Source: an uncultured Muribaculaceae bacterium (GTDB taxonomy: Bacteria; Bacteroidota; Bacteroidia; Bacteroidales; Muribaculaceae). Taken from it: a stretch of DNA of 64,000 bases. The stretch spans positions 62,001-126,000 of the forward strand of contig CAJTQU010000002.1 of assembly GCA_910578665.1 (NCBI GenBank), read 5' to 3'. Both the position numbers and the translations under genes were made by a program. The notes beneath the pieces were generated by a model. The model saw nothing but the letters and a program-made list of their open reading frames with translations, was not told the origin of the DNA and made no database searches. Below are positions 1 through 8,200 of the stretch, piece by piece; positions within the stretch are counted from its first letter, which is position 1; every line of letters starts with the position of its first letter.

Positions 1-2
1 TT

Positions 3-113
3 GTTTTTGTAGCGTTCGGTATATTGTTCAAATATAAGCATCAGCCAGAACGTATTACCAGAGATACAGCCTCGGAACTCTCTGGCAGTGATCCGGAGGG
101 TATGGCCGGGTAA
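3..113 (+). CDS. C-terminal fragment of an unidentified membrane protein
   Basis: An open frame enters from the left edge and ends at TAA 111-113, giving 36 residues. The first nine or so are hydrophobic (VFVAFGILF), followed by a charged tail rich in Lys, Arg, Glu and Asp. This looks like the end of a last membrane helix plus a cytoplasmic tail. It is 27 bases before rsmE on the same strand, so the two may be co-transcribed. The family cannot be recognised from so short a piece. The call rests only on the open frame and its composition. Confidence 0.45.
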   Translation, partial: VFVAFGILFKYKHQPERITRDTASELSGSDPEGMAG

Positions 114-140
114 GTCCGGATTACATACAATTTTGACTAT

Positions 141-851
141 ATGATACAATTTTATGTTCCTGATATAGCGGATACCCTCACGCTGCCCGAGTCTGAATCC
201 GGACACTGCGTGAGGGTGTTGCGCATGGGTGAGGGTGACAGATTGCAATGTGTGGATGGTGCTGGATTCCGGTATATTTGCCGCATTACCCATGCCCATG
301 CCAAGCATGCTTCTGTAGAGATAGAGTCTAAAGAGTATATCGGCTGTCATTGGACACAGCAGATTGTGCTCGCAGTGGCTCCCACTAAGAACATGGACCG
401 TATAGAATGGATGGCTGAGAAATGTACCGAAATCGGCATAAACGCGATATTGCCGGTCAGGTGTGAACATAGCGAACGGAAGGAGATTAAGATTTCCCGT
501 GTTGGTAAAATTATGGTTTCAGCCATGAAGCAGAGTTTGAAAACGGTTTTGCCGGCGTTGGAGGAGATGCAGCCTGTAGAGAATGTGCTGCGCAGTGATT
601 TTCCCGGGCATAAATTCATATGTTATTGTGGCGACGATGTGCCTCGCCGGGAGTTGGCCAAGGAATATATTCCTGGTTCTGATGCTGTAGTCTTAATCGG
701 TCCGGAAGGTGATTTTTCACCTAAAGAGGTCCGACTGGCCTTAGAAAACGGGTGGATCCCGGTGTCTTTGGGTGCTTCGCGTCTGCGCACTGAGACAGCA
801 GGCGTTTACGCAGTATCTATGCTGCATATTTTAAATGAACGGAATACTTGA
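141..851 (+). CDS. rsmE: 16S rRNA (uracil-1498-N3)-methyltransferase RsmE
   Basis: This is a SPOUT-class methyltransferase that uses S-adenosylmethionine to methylate N3 of U1498 of 16S rRNA in the small subunit. The 236 residues match the usual family length. The N-terminal part (about 1-65) is the PUA-like RNA-binding region, with the family-typical segment HCVRVLRMGEGD. The trefoil-knot cofactor site is visible at the C-terminus as GPEGDFS (187-193) and LGASRLRTETA (210-220). APTKNMDRIEWMAEKCTEIG in the middle is also typical. Six bases separate its stop from kdsA, so the two are probably one transcript. The ATG at 141 is the only good start. Confidence 0.95.
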   Translation: MIQFYVPDIADTLTLPESESGHCVRVLRMGEGDRLQCVDGAGFRYICRITHAHAKHASVEIESKEYIGCHWTQQIVLAVAPTKNMDRIEWMAEKCTEIGINAILPVRCEHSERKEIKISRVGKIMVSAMKQSLKTVLPALEEMQPVENVLRSDFPGHKFICYCGDDVPRRELAKEYIPGSDAVVLIGPEGDFSPKEVRLALENGWIPVSLGASRLRTETAGVYAVSMLHILNERNT

Positions 852-857
852 TGAATT

Positions 858-1694
858 ATGGAATTTGACAATATTACAGAATATTTGAAGTCTGGCAAAA
901 AAGATAATTTTTTCTTATTTGCCGGGCCTTGTGCTATTGAGGATGAAACTATGGCTATGCGCATAGCCGAATATCTGAAAACTGTGACATCTCAACTTGA
1001 TATTCCGCTTGTATTCAAGGGTAGTTATAGAAAAGCTAATCGTAGTCGTCTTGACTCGTTTACTGGTATCGGTGATGAAAAGGCCCTCAAAATATTGGCG
1101 AAAGTAAGGGAGACTTTTGATGTGCCGGTGGTGACGGATATACATGAGGCTGCCGAAGCCGCGATCGCCGCATCTTACGTTGATGTTCTCCAGATACCGG
1201 CGTTTCTGTGCCGCCAGACCGATCTTTTAGTTGCAGCCGCCAGGACTGGTAAGATGGTCAATATAAAGAAAGGCCAGTTTTTATCACCTTCCGCAATGCG
1301 GCATGCCGTGACAAAGGTCACAGAGAGTGGTAACAGCCAGGTTTCTATAACGGAAAGGGGTACTACTTTTGGGTACCAGGATCTGATTGTGGATTATCGG
1401 GGTATACCGGTTATGCAGTCTGAGTGCGGTTGTCCGGTGATAATGGACATAACGCATTCATTGCAGCAGCCGAACCAGGCTGACGGAGTTACCGGCGGTC
1501 TTCCGGCTTTGATCGGGACTGTTGCCAAGGCCGCGATCGCAGTTGGTGCCGACGGTATCTTTATAGAGACGCATCCAGAGCCGGCAAGAGCAAAGAGTGA
1601 TGGCGCGAATATGCTTCCGTTAGGTGAAATCGAGATGTTGTTACGTCAGCTTTCCATATTGCGCATGGCTACTAATGAATTAAAAAATATTTAG
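858..1694 (+). CDS. kdsA: 3-deoxy-8-phosphooctulonate (KDO-8-P) synthase
   Basis: KdsA condenses phosphoenolpyruvate with arabinose-5-phosphate to make KDO-8-phosphate, the first committed step to the KDO of lipid A-linked LPS core, in the cytosol. The 278-residue TIM-barrel protein shows FAGPCAIED near residue 21, VFKGSYRKANRS, the VTDIHE segment, IPAFLCRQTDL, NIKKGQF and a final FIETHPEPARAKSDG block. Cys25 in AGPCAIE sits where metal-dependent (class II) enzymes have Cys and the E. coli enzyme has Asn, so a metal-dependent enzyme is inferred. It follows rsmE by six bases and ends at TAG 1692-1694, directly before a promoter-like element. Confidence 0.96.
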   Translation: MEFDNITEYLKSGKKDNFFLFAGPCAIEDETMAMRIAEYLKTVTSQLDIPLVFKGSYRKANRSRLDSFTGIGDEKALKILAKVRETFDVPVVTDIHEAAEAAIAASYVDVLQIPAFLCRQTDLLVAAARTGKMVNIKKGQFLSPSAMRHAVTKVTESGNSQVSITERGTTFGYQDLIVDYRGIPVMQSECGCPVIMDITHSLQQPNQADGVTGGLPALIGTVAKAAIAVGADGIFIETHPEPARAKSDGANMLPLGEIEMLLRQLSILRMATNELKNI

Positions 1695-1702
1695 TAATTT
1701 TG
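1695..1702 (+). promoter_or_regulatory. Promoter -7 element (TAATTTTG)
   Basis: TAATTTTG fits the Bacteroidetes -7 consensus TAnnTTTG and starts at the base after the kdsA stop codon. It lies 48 bases before the TPR gene at 1751. No TTTG is present at the ideal spacing upstream, so this is a half-supported promoter. Confidence 0.5.
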
Positions 1703-1750
1703 CGAGATAATTTGACCGGCATAAATTTGTCGTCAGAAAATAAGTAGAGG

Positions 1751-3277
1751 ATGTTAAAGAAATATATAGCGGCGGCATTGTGTGCGTTGTCTTTGTCTGT
1801 TTCGGCACAGAAGATAAACCCTATAACGCAGGCTATGCTTGAAGGGTATGGTGAATTGCTGGCGCAGAACCCTAACGATTATCTTACTCTGTATGAACGG
1901 GCTTCGCAGTACTACAGGCTTTCAGATTATGACAAGGCTATAACGGATATCAAGAGGGCGATAGCTAATACTCCTGTAAAAGAGACAGTGCAACTGGCAA
2001 GTGAATACGGGCTGGCAGCTGATATATATACAGAGCTGAAGCAGTATGCAGATGCCCTTGTAGCCATTAACAAGGCTCTTGAGATTGAACCAATGTCATA
2101 TAAATGGTTGTATGCCAAGGGTAATATTTGTATGTATATTAAGGATACTGCTTCGGCCAAGGATACCTTTCAGGCAATGCGGCGTGTCAACCCTCGCAGC
2201 GTGGAAGCCTTATTTGGTCTTGCCCAAGTGGCTGTTATGGAAGGTCGTGTAAGTGATGCTAAAGAGTTTATGGAGCAGTTGGAGAAATTGGACTCTAACG
2301 GATTTCTTACTTTTTGCAGGCTAGGTGATCTGCATCGTGACATGGGGGAGCCGCAGGAAGCAGCAGCTGACTATTTGAGCGCGTTTGCGTTGAGCGATAG
2401 TTCCATGCGTCCGATGTCGTCACTTATGGATCTTGCTGTGACTGATTACGAGGCCGTAAGCCAGGCTGTGGACTATGCCTTAGGACGGACGCAGAATGTA
2501 GTCCCATTGTATTTTATAAGCGGCAATGCGGCAATCCGGGCTGGAAAATATGGCGATGCGTATGCTGCCTACATGCAATTGCTATCGCTGCCTCAGGTCG
2601 AGCCAGAACCACTTTATACCGCGTTGGGTGAAATTTGCATGATGCGTGGCGATATTGCTGAGGCAGACAATTATCTCAGTAAGGCGTTGCAGATAAACAA
2701 CGATGTCCGCAACAACGTGCTCAAAGCGAGAGTGGAAAATACTCGTGGCAACTGGGCCTCCGCGTTACTTTACATAGAACGCGCCTTAAAGCTTAGTCCG
2801 CATGATCTAGATGCCCTGCTTGAGGCTGCGCGAGCTGAATTAGGTCTGGGCAGAGACACTGAGGCTTTGCGTTATCTTACAGATGCTGTAATGACTGATG
2901 CTTCGGATATGCGTCCCTTGCTTGTCAGAGGATATATGCAATCCAACGGCATGGCTGGAATGTCTACTAATGTAGCCGATTTTTCCCGTGTTGCGGCTAT
3001 GAAAGCGGATACAGACACCGATTTGGCCTATAAGGCTATAGCGCAATGTTTATCTGGCAATGCTCTAGATGCGGCTGCAAGCATTAAGATTTTGGAAGGG
3101 AAAGCTGCCAAGTCTGCCGAGGCTGCGTATCTTATGGCATTATATAGTAAAAATACAGGCAATATTCAGCAATCTGATAATTGGATAAATAAAGCCCGAC
3201 AGTTAGGTTTTGAGAATGAATATTTGTTGAAATATTTCAATATGCCGGTAATATCACTCTTTGCCGTCACCAGATAG
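1751..3277 (+). CDS. Secreted or periplasmic tetratricopeptide-repeat protein
   Basis: A 508-residue protein with a signal peptide (hydrophobic core about 6-17, probable cleavage after SVSA near residue 19). The rest is built from helical TPR units: the segments near 45-75 (ERASQYYRLSDYDKAITDIK), 85-120, 290-325 and 325-360 show the Gly/Ala-Tyr-Pro spacing of the repeat. TPR arrays are protein-binding scaffolds; the partner cannot be read from the sequence. Only four bases separate its stop from the kinase gene downstream, so they are probably co-expressed. No catalytic domain is visible. A -7 promoter element at 1695 fits as its own start site. Confidence 0.85.
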   Translation: MLKKYIAAALCALSLSVSAQKINPITQAMLEGYGELLAQNPNDYLTLYERASQYYRLSDYDKAITDIKRAIANTPVKETVQLASEYGLAADIYTELKQYADALVAINKALEIEPMSYKWLYAKGNICMYIKDTASAKDTFQAMRRVNPRSVEALFGLAQVAVMEGRVSDAKEFMEQLEKLDSNGFLTFCRLGDLHRDMGEPQEAAADYLSAFALSDSSMRPMSSLMDLAVTDYEAVSQAVDYALGRTQNVVPLYFISGNAAIRAGKYGDAYAAYMQLLSLPQVEPEPLYTALGEICMMRGDIAEADNYLSKALQINNDVRNNVLKARVENTRGNWASALLYIERALKLSPHDLDALLEAARAELGLGRDTEALRYLTDAVMTDASDMRPLLVRGYMQSNGMAGMSTNVADFSRVAAMKADTDTDLAYKAIAQCLSGNALDAAASIKILEGKAAKSAEAAYLMALYSKNTGNIQQSDNWINKARQLGFENEYLLKYFNMPVISLFAVTR

Positions 3278-3281
3278 GACT

Positions 3282-4130
3282 ATGTCACATAAGACACTCA
3301 TAGTAGATGCAGGAGGCACCTCGACCGACTGGTGTATGACGGATGTGGCAGGTAATGTTATTGCGCAGCTGCAGACAGAGGCTGTCAATATGACTGTCTC
3401 TGCGCGTGGTGTATCCGATGCTATAGCTGATGCCGGCGCATTGGTGAAAAATGCAGCCCGTATATATTATTACGGAGCAGGATGTGTCTCTCCTGACCAG
3501 TGCGGCTTTGTGCGTACCGAATTTCTTCGCTTTGCCCAGAATGGAGTTGTAGTGGAGGTACATGGTGATATGCTCGGTGTGGCACGAGGTTTGCTGGGTA
3601 ATAGAGCCGGAGTGGCATGTATACTTGGTACCGGGGCAAATACTTGTCTTTATGATGGAGAAAAAATAGTTGGTAGTATTAGACCGCTGGGCTATATACT
3701 TGGCGACGAAGGCAGTGGGGCTGCTTTGGGAAAACGCTTCTTAAAGCAACTTTTAAGAGGTGGTTTGCACCAGTCTGTGTCTGACATTTTTTATACAGAA
3801 ACAGGAGCCACTTATTATGATATAATAGAAAATGTATACAGAGGTGACAAGCCCAATAAATATTTAGGGTCATTTGCCCGTTTTATACACAGACATTTGG
3901 ATATGCCCGGAATGGAGGACATTGTTTATGACGAGTTTAATTCTTTTTGTGAGAATTTTCTTGTGAAATACCCTGATGCGCAATCTTGTGTATGCTGTGG
4001 TTCTATCGCATATCACTTTGAAACTCAGTTAAAACAGGTGGCAAGTCGATATGGTGTTACAATAGACGGCATAGCCGCCAGTCCGGTGCCGGGACTTATT
4101 AAATATCATTTAAGACATTCTTTATCATGA
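3282..4130 (+). CDS. BadF/BadG/BcrA/BcrD-type sugar kinase (N-acetylglucosamine or MurNAc kinase-like)
   Basis: This is an ASKHA-fold ATPase of the BadF/BadG family, which includes N-acetylglucosamine and N-acetylmuramic acid kinases. The 282-residue protein shows the phosphate-1 motif DAGGTSTDW (9-17), the phosphate-2 segment ILGTGANT (114-121) followed by LGDEGSGAALG (140-150), and an adenosine region near CVCCGSIAYHF toward the end. I start it at ATG 3282, four bases after the TPR stop; an upstream in-frame codon at 3261 would overlap that gene and adds residues unlike the family. Its end overlaps the SGNH hydrolase start (ATGA). A role in amino-sugar salvage is inferred from the family; the substrate is not readable. 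Confidence 0.85.
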   Translation: MSHKTLIVDAGGTSTDWCMTDVAGNVIAQLQTEAVNMTVSARGVSDAIADAGALVKNAARIYYYGAGCVSPDQCGFVRTEFLRFAQNGVVVEVHGDMLGVARGLLGNRAGVACILGTGANTCLYDGEKIVGSIRPLGYILGDEGSGAALGKRFLKQLLRGGLHQSVSDIFYTETGATYYDIIENVYRGDKPNKYLGSFARFIHRHLDMPGMEDIVYDEFNSFCENFLVKYPDAQSCVCCGSIAYHFETQLKQVASRYGVTIDGIAASPVPGLIKYHLRHSLS

Positions 4131-4801
4131 AATCATTCTGCTATAAATTATTTGTCATATTCATATTAGGTATTCTTGTATTCTCTTCAGAATGCCTGTT
4201 GCGCGCGGACAGTTATTATGATCGCAAAGTCAGTCTGTATGAATTGCTTCCCATCGGGCAAGACGATATAGTGTTTGTAGGCAATTCTATAACGGACGGC
4301 GCCGAATTGCACGAATTGCTGGGTATGCCTAATATAAAGAACCGGGGGATTACTTCTGATGTTATCTCCGGAGTTGAAAAACGTCTCGGACAAATATTAA
4401 ACGGGCATCCTAAAAAAGTTTTTTTGCTTATTGGGGGCAACGATTTGAGCCATAAGCTTACCGCTGAACAGATTGCGGCAAAATATGAGAAACTGGTTAA
4501 GAAAATGCGTTCTATGTCACCGGACACTCATTTTTATATCCAGGGTGTGATGCCGATAAATAACGATTTCAAGCGTTATAAGACCATGTATGGCGCGGAA
4601 AAGATAATACCTGTGCTTAATAAGAAAATTAAAAGCATAGCTGAGGAAAACGGTTGTACGTATATTGATTTGACCGAAGCCCTCCAAGATCCGGCAACAG
4701 GAAAGTTAAAACGGGAGTATACTAACGACGGACTTCATCTGACAGGTGCCGGCTATCGCGCATGGATGTCTGTGGTAGAGCCGTATGTTAAGGCAGAATA
4801 A
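4127..4801 (+). CDS. Secreted SGNH/GDSL-type hydrolase
   Basis: A 224-residue protein with an N-terminal hydrophobic signal (about 5-25) and an SGNH hydrolase fold. Block I is GNSITD (52-57, nucleophile Ser54), block II is NRGITSD (Gly74), block III is GGND (103-106) and block V is DGLHL near the end (Asp201, His204), so the full catalytic set is present. Such enzymes remove acyl groups from sugars or lipids. Its ATGA overlap with the amino-sugar kinase suggests joint translation and, by inference, de-acylation of a sugar later phosphorylated inside the cell. The exact substrate is unknown. Lipoprotein anchoring is possible, since Cys23 is near the signal, but no clear lipobox is seen. Confidence 0.88.
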   Translation: MKSFCYKLFVIFILGILVFSSECLLRADSYYDRKVSLYELLPIGQDDIVFVGNSITDGAELHELLGMPNIKNRGITSDVISGVEKRLGQILNGHPKKVFLLIGGNDLSHKLTAEQIAAKYEKLVKKMRSMSPDTHFYIQGVMPINNDFKRYKTMYGAEKIIPVLNKKIKSIAEENGCTYIDLTEALQDPATGKLKREYTNDGLHLTGAGYRAWMSVVEPYVKAE

Positions 4802-4832
4802 ACTTTATAACGAATAAGTAACGAGGAAACAG

Positions 4833-5777
4833 ATGAAGTTAGCTACATTATTTATAATAGCATCAAATATTTTGTGTCTGCATGCCTATGCCGATGTGGC
4901 ACCACAAGCACCCGATACTGAATCTGCAAACGAGGAGACAGTTCTGGTCCTGCCTCCGTTGTTTGATTATGCAACGGCTCCGGAGGAGATTGAATCGTGG
5001 GCAGACCGTTCTAACTGGCTTGTCGAGCACTTTTGGGATAATTTCGATTTTAAGCAGAAAGTTGTCGGACAGACCCAGTTGAACCACGCGTTTAAGACTT
5101 ATATTGTGCCGATGCGCTTTGCTGATGCCGAAGTTACGATGAAAAGCATTAAGAAGCTTATAGGTCAGCTTAATAAGAATTCCACCTTGCTCATTCAGTT
5201 TACTAAGGCTGCCGAACGCAATATATATAATCCTGCGACTTCCGATATGTTGATAGACGAGGTTTACCTGGAGTTTCTTAAAGCCTTATGTAATAACAAA
5301 AAGGTGGGCGATCTGCATAAGGCACGTTATCTTCACCAGGTAAAACCGCTGGAGAATACTATTATAGGAAGACAGATGCCCAAATTCGGATTTGAAGACC
5401 GTACAGGTGTCAATACCGAGTTTAGCCCTGAGGCCATTACAACGATTATAGAATTCGGGGATCCGGATTGCAGCGAATGTCGTATTACAAGATTGCGACT
5501 GGAAACAGATACTTATCTGCAATCTCTTGCTAAAGACGGCAAGTTGCGCATACTGTTTATTTCTCCGGAAGTCGCACCTGAGGATATGTCGTCATGGAGG
5601 GAGAGTGTAAAAGATTATCCGCATTATTGGACAGTAGGTGCCTCTGAAGACTTGGCAGAGGAGCTTGATTTGCGCACTACACCATGCATATATCTTATTG
5701 ATGCCCAGCGTAATATAGTGTCTAAAAATTCAACTCCGGAAGCCATACATAGGTATATGGAGGAGTTGGGGAATTAA
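4833..5777 (+). CDS. DUF5106 / thioredoxin-like exported protein
   Basis: A 314-residue protein with a signal peptide (hydrophobic 3-18, cleavage near HAYA-D at residue 20). Residues about 40-170 form a helical region like DUF5106, which in Bacteroidetes sits before thioredoxin-like domains. Residues about 180-314 are thioredoxin-like: QMPKFGFEDRTG, then EFGDPDCSEC with a CxxC pair at Cys213 and Cys216, and the cis-proline strand TTPCIYLID. It should act in the periplasm in thiol-disulphide exchange, though no partner is proven. It is followed by a DoxX membrane protein after 12 bases. The domain name is from recall; the CxxC and cis-Pro motif are seen directly. Confidence 0.8.
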   Translation: MKLATLFIIASNILCLHAYADVAPQAPDTESANEETVLVLPPLFDYATAPEEIESWADRSNWLVEHFWDNFDFKQKVVGQTQLNHAFKTYIVPMRFADAEVTMKSIKKLIGQLNKNSTLLIQFTKAAERNIYNPATSDMLIDEVYLEFLKALCNNKKVGDLHKARYLHQVKPLENTIIGRQMPKFGFEDRTGVNTEFSPEAITTIIEFGDPDCSECRITRLRLETDTYLQSLAKDGKLRILFISPEVAPEDMSSWRESVKDYPHYWTVGASEDLAEELDLRTTPCIYLIDAQRNIVSKNSTPEAIHRYMEELGN

Positions 5778-5789
5778 AAATGGTTAGTT

Positions 5790-6311
5790 ATGGCAACACA
5801 TAGAGTTTTACATCCGCTGAAGCGTTTTTTATTACGCTCAACCGGCTATTCATATCCCAATATGGGGCGGTTATTTCTTCGTCTCTTTATCGGTATAATG
5901 CTCATGCAGTTCGGTCTTGACCAGATTGCGGATTTCCAGATATGTAAAGATACATTTCCTTCGGTATTCGGTATGGGTAGTCAGTGTAGCCTGGTGGTTA
6001 TGATTATAATCGAGATAATCTGTTCGCTGTTTATTATGGCCGGCCTGCTCACACGTGTAATGAGTGTGCCTCCTTTTATTGCAATGGCTATAGCCGAGGC
6101 CGCCTTATTGTCGGGCAGTACCGCTAGTGTCAATGCGGTGATCAAGCCGTGGCCTTGGCTGGAGACAGGCGTGATACCGGTTATGTTCATGGGTATATAT
6201 TTCTTTCTGTTCCTAGTCGGGCCAGGTAAGATTTCTATAGATTATATGCTGTCGTTACGCATCATAAATTCAGAAGATTGCAACGAAGATGATGAGCTTG
6301 AAATAATGTAG
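5790..6311 (+). CDS. DoxX/MauE-family membrane protein
   Basis: A 173-residue integral membrane protein with four hydrophobic segments (about 22-42, 63-85, 88-108 and 128-152). The first helix carries LRLFIGIMLMQFGLDQI, which matches the DoxX signature of an early Arg and a late Gly-x-x-K/Q-like pattern. DoxX and MauE relatives are linked to quinone or disulphide chemistry, but many members have no known job. The gene lies between a CxxC thioredoxin-like protein and mnmA (two bases apart), so a link to redox partnership with the former is possible but inferred. The C-terminal tail is acidic (EDCNEDDELE). Confidence 0.82.
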   Translation: MATHRVLHPLKRFLLRSTGYSYPNMGRLFLRLFIGIMLMQFGLDQIADFQICKDTFPSVFGMGSQCSLVVMIIIEIICSLFIMAGLLTRVMSVPPFIAMAIAEAALLSGSTASVNAVIKPWPWLETGVIPVMFMGIYFFLFLVGPGKISIDYMLSLRIINSEDCNEDDELEIM

Positions 6312-6313
6312 TA

Positions 6314-7402
6314 ATGAGGATAGCAGTATTATTATCAGGAGGTGTCGATAGTGCGGTTGCCGTGCATCTGTTGCAACAGCAGGGACATGAGTTGCATTTG
6401 TTCTATATACAGATAGGACTGGATAACGGCGAAGGCGATTGCAGTGCCGAAGAGGATATTGAAATGTGCCGGCTTATAGCTAGGCGCTACAATCTGCCAT
6501 TTGACATCGTTCCGCTGCACGAAGAGTATTGGGCGCATATTATGAAATATTCGCTTGATACAGTGAAGCAGGGACTGACGCCGCATCCTGACATGATGTG
6601 CAATAAGATTATCAAATTTGGATTTTTCGAGGAGAGATACGGACACAGGTTTGATAAGACGGCGACAGGGCATTATGCATCCGTAATATATGAAAATGGC
6701 AAATATTACCTTGGTACGGCTGCTGACCCTGTCAAAGACCAGACAGACTTTCTGGCGCAGATAAGCTATAGCCAGCTTAGTCACATTTTATTCCCGCTAG
6801 GCGGTCTGCCTAAAGACCAGGTAAGGGCTATTGCCTCTAAAATAGGTCTGCCTAACGCGCGGCGTAAAGATTCACAGGGCATATGCTTTCTGGGTAAGAT
6901 AAATTATAACGATTTCATACGCCGCCAGATAGGAGAGAAACCAGGACCGGTGATTGATATAGCCACAGGCAAAAAAATAGGTACACATAAAGGATTCTGG
7001 TTCCATACGATTGGCCAGCGCAAAGGTCTCGGACTGAGCGGAGGTCCATGGTATGTGGTCCGGAAGAATGTGCGTGACAACGTAGTGTATGTTGCCAACG
7101 GTTATGACACACCCATGCAGTACGGTCGTGACATACATTTGTCAGAGATGCACTGGATAACAGAAAATCCGTTTGAGACAAACGGTAGCAAAGAGATAAA
7201 GGTGGCTTTTAAAAACCGTCATAATCCGCGATTTATGGCCGGCATGCTGAATATGGGTGACGAGGGGCATTACCTGCTTCGTTCAGATGAAGATGTACAG
7301 GGAATAGCGCCGGGACAGTTTGCTATTATTTACAGCACTGACCACCGGCTGTGTCTCGGTAGCGGTGTAATAACAGCCCCAGGACATAATAACAAACAGT
7401 GA
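6314..7402 (+). CDS. mnmA: tRNA-specific 2-thiouridylase MnmA
   Basis: MnmA activates U34 of Lys, Glu and Gln tRNAs with ATP and inserts sulphur to give 2-thiouridine. The 362-residue protein shows the PP-loop SGGVDS (8-13), the catalytic nucleophile segment LTPHPDMMCN (Cys96), KTATGHYA, the second catalytic Cys191 in DSQGICFLGK, and the tRNA-binding HTIGQRKGLGL region. All key residues are present, so it should be active. His replaces the usual Asn in the TPNPD motif (TPHPD). Bacteroidetes often carry more than one MnmA-like gene. It starts two bases after DoxX and its stop is close to the next gene's start. Confidence 0.95.
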   Translation: MRIAVLLSGGVDSAVAVHLLQQQGHELHLFYIQIGLDNGEGDCSAEEDIEMCRLIARRYNLPFDIVPLHEEYWAHIMKYSLDTVKQGLTPHPDMMCNKIIKFGFFEERYGHRFDKTATGHYASVIYENGKYYLGTAADPVKDQTDFLAQISYSQLSHILFPLGGLPKDQVRAIASKIGLPNARRKDSQGICFLGKINYNDFIRRQIGEKPGPVIDIATGKKIGTHKGFWFHTIGQRKGLGLSGGPWYVVRKNVRDNVVYVANGYDTPMQYGRDIHLSEMHWITENPFETNGSKEIKVAFKNRHNPRFMAGMLNMGDEGHYLLRSDEDVQGIAPGQFAIIYSTDHRLCLGSGVITAPGHNNKQ

Positions 7403-7407
7403 TTGGT

Positions 7408-8049
7408 ATGGATAAGATATATCATAGGCTTGAGATAATCGGTATTACCTATAACCAGATAGATAAGGGGGTGTATGCCCTGATCCTGCAGGAAGTGAAC
7501 GGCAAGCGGAGGATTCCGATAGCTATAGGTACGGCTGAAGCCCAGTCGATCGAATGCAGATTGCAGGAGATAATTACTCCGCGTCCGCTGACACATGATT
7601 TGATGGCCAATATCATGCGTGCCTTCGGAATAGAATTGGATGCAGTTATTATAAAGCAGCTTCCGGGAGGCATCTTTGCGGCCGATCTGATCCTGACGTA
7701 TGGTAATCGGAAGATAGAATTAGATTCGAGATCGAGCGATGCCATAGCTATTGCCCTGCGGATGAATGTCCCGATATTGACGTCTGAAGAATTGCTTAGT
7801 CAGGTCAGCTTCGTCAAAGACCGTCCCTTGTCTGCCACAGGTGCAAACCAGGACAAACCATCGGTAACACCAGAGATGCTTGCCGGTGCAGATGATTTAA
7901 TGCAATATGAGGCTGATTTTAAAATAATGGCTACGGATAAATTAGAAGTGCTTTTATCGCAAGTGATTGAACAAGAACAATATGAGGTGGCGGCACTTAT
8001 AAAAAAAGAGCTAGACAGTCGGATGGATGAAAACTCTGCCGGGCAGTAG
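7408..8049 (+). CDS. Bifunctional nuclease (BFN/DUF151) family protein with C-terminal UVR motif
   Basis: The first about 130 residues are the BFN (DUF151) domain: early strands ending in RRIPIAIGTAEAQSIE, then RPLTHDLM and a C-terminal SRSSDAIAIALRMNVPI. Some BFN proteins have DNase and RNase activity, but bacterial function is poorly settled. Residues about 175-210 form a UVR motif (LEVLLSQVIEQEQYEVAALI), the helical hairpin that binds UvrA or UvrB in repair proteins. ATG 7408 is chosen (213 residues); GTG at 7399 overlaps the mnmA stop and would add three residues. It is the last gene of its run, followed by the inverted repeat at 8058-8124. Confidence 0.85.
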   Translation: MDKIYHRLEIIGITYNQIDKGVYALILQEVNGKRRIPIAIGTAEAQSIECRLQEIITPRPLTHDLMANIMRAFGIELDAVIIKQLPGGIFAADLILTYGNRKIELDSRSSDAIAIALRMNVPILTSEELLSQVSFVKDRPLSATGANQDKPSVTPEMLAGADDLMQYEADFKIMATDKLEVLLSQVIEQEQYEVAALIKKELDSRMDENSAGQ

Positions 8050-8057
8050 TCGCTATA

Positions 8058-8124
8058 ATTATTCATAATTTATACTATTGATATACAGGTGGTTGGGGGT
8101 GTTGCTTATAAAATTATGAATAAT
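8058..8124. promoter_or_regulatory. Inverted repeat upstream of argR, candidate ArgR operator pair
   Basis: A 17-base arm at 8058-8074 (ATTATTCATAATTTATA) is nearly perfectly inverted at 8107-8124, with one extra T. Each arm contains a TGAAT/ATTCA core like the half-sites of known ARG boxes. The arm centres are about 50 bases apart, and the space between them is G/T rich. It lies between the BFN gene and argR, so autoregulation by ArgR is a reasonable inference; a terminator for the upstream gene is the alternative. Confidence 0.45.
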
Positions 8125-8161
8125 CGGTATGAAAAATAGCCGTTATTTCATTAATTTTAAT

Positions 8162-8169
8162 TAAATTTG
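8162..8169 (+). promoter_or_regulatory. Promoter -7 element of argR (TAAATTTG)
   Basis: TAAATTTG fits TAnnTTTG and is 32 bases before the argR start codon. No clear TTTG lies 20 bases upstream. It is 37 bases after the inverted repeat, so a repressor bound there could control it. Confidence 0.45.
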
Positions 8170-8200
8170 CAACAATCATATCTTTTCTACCACCAATCAC

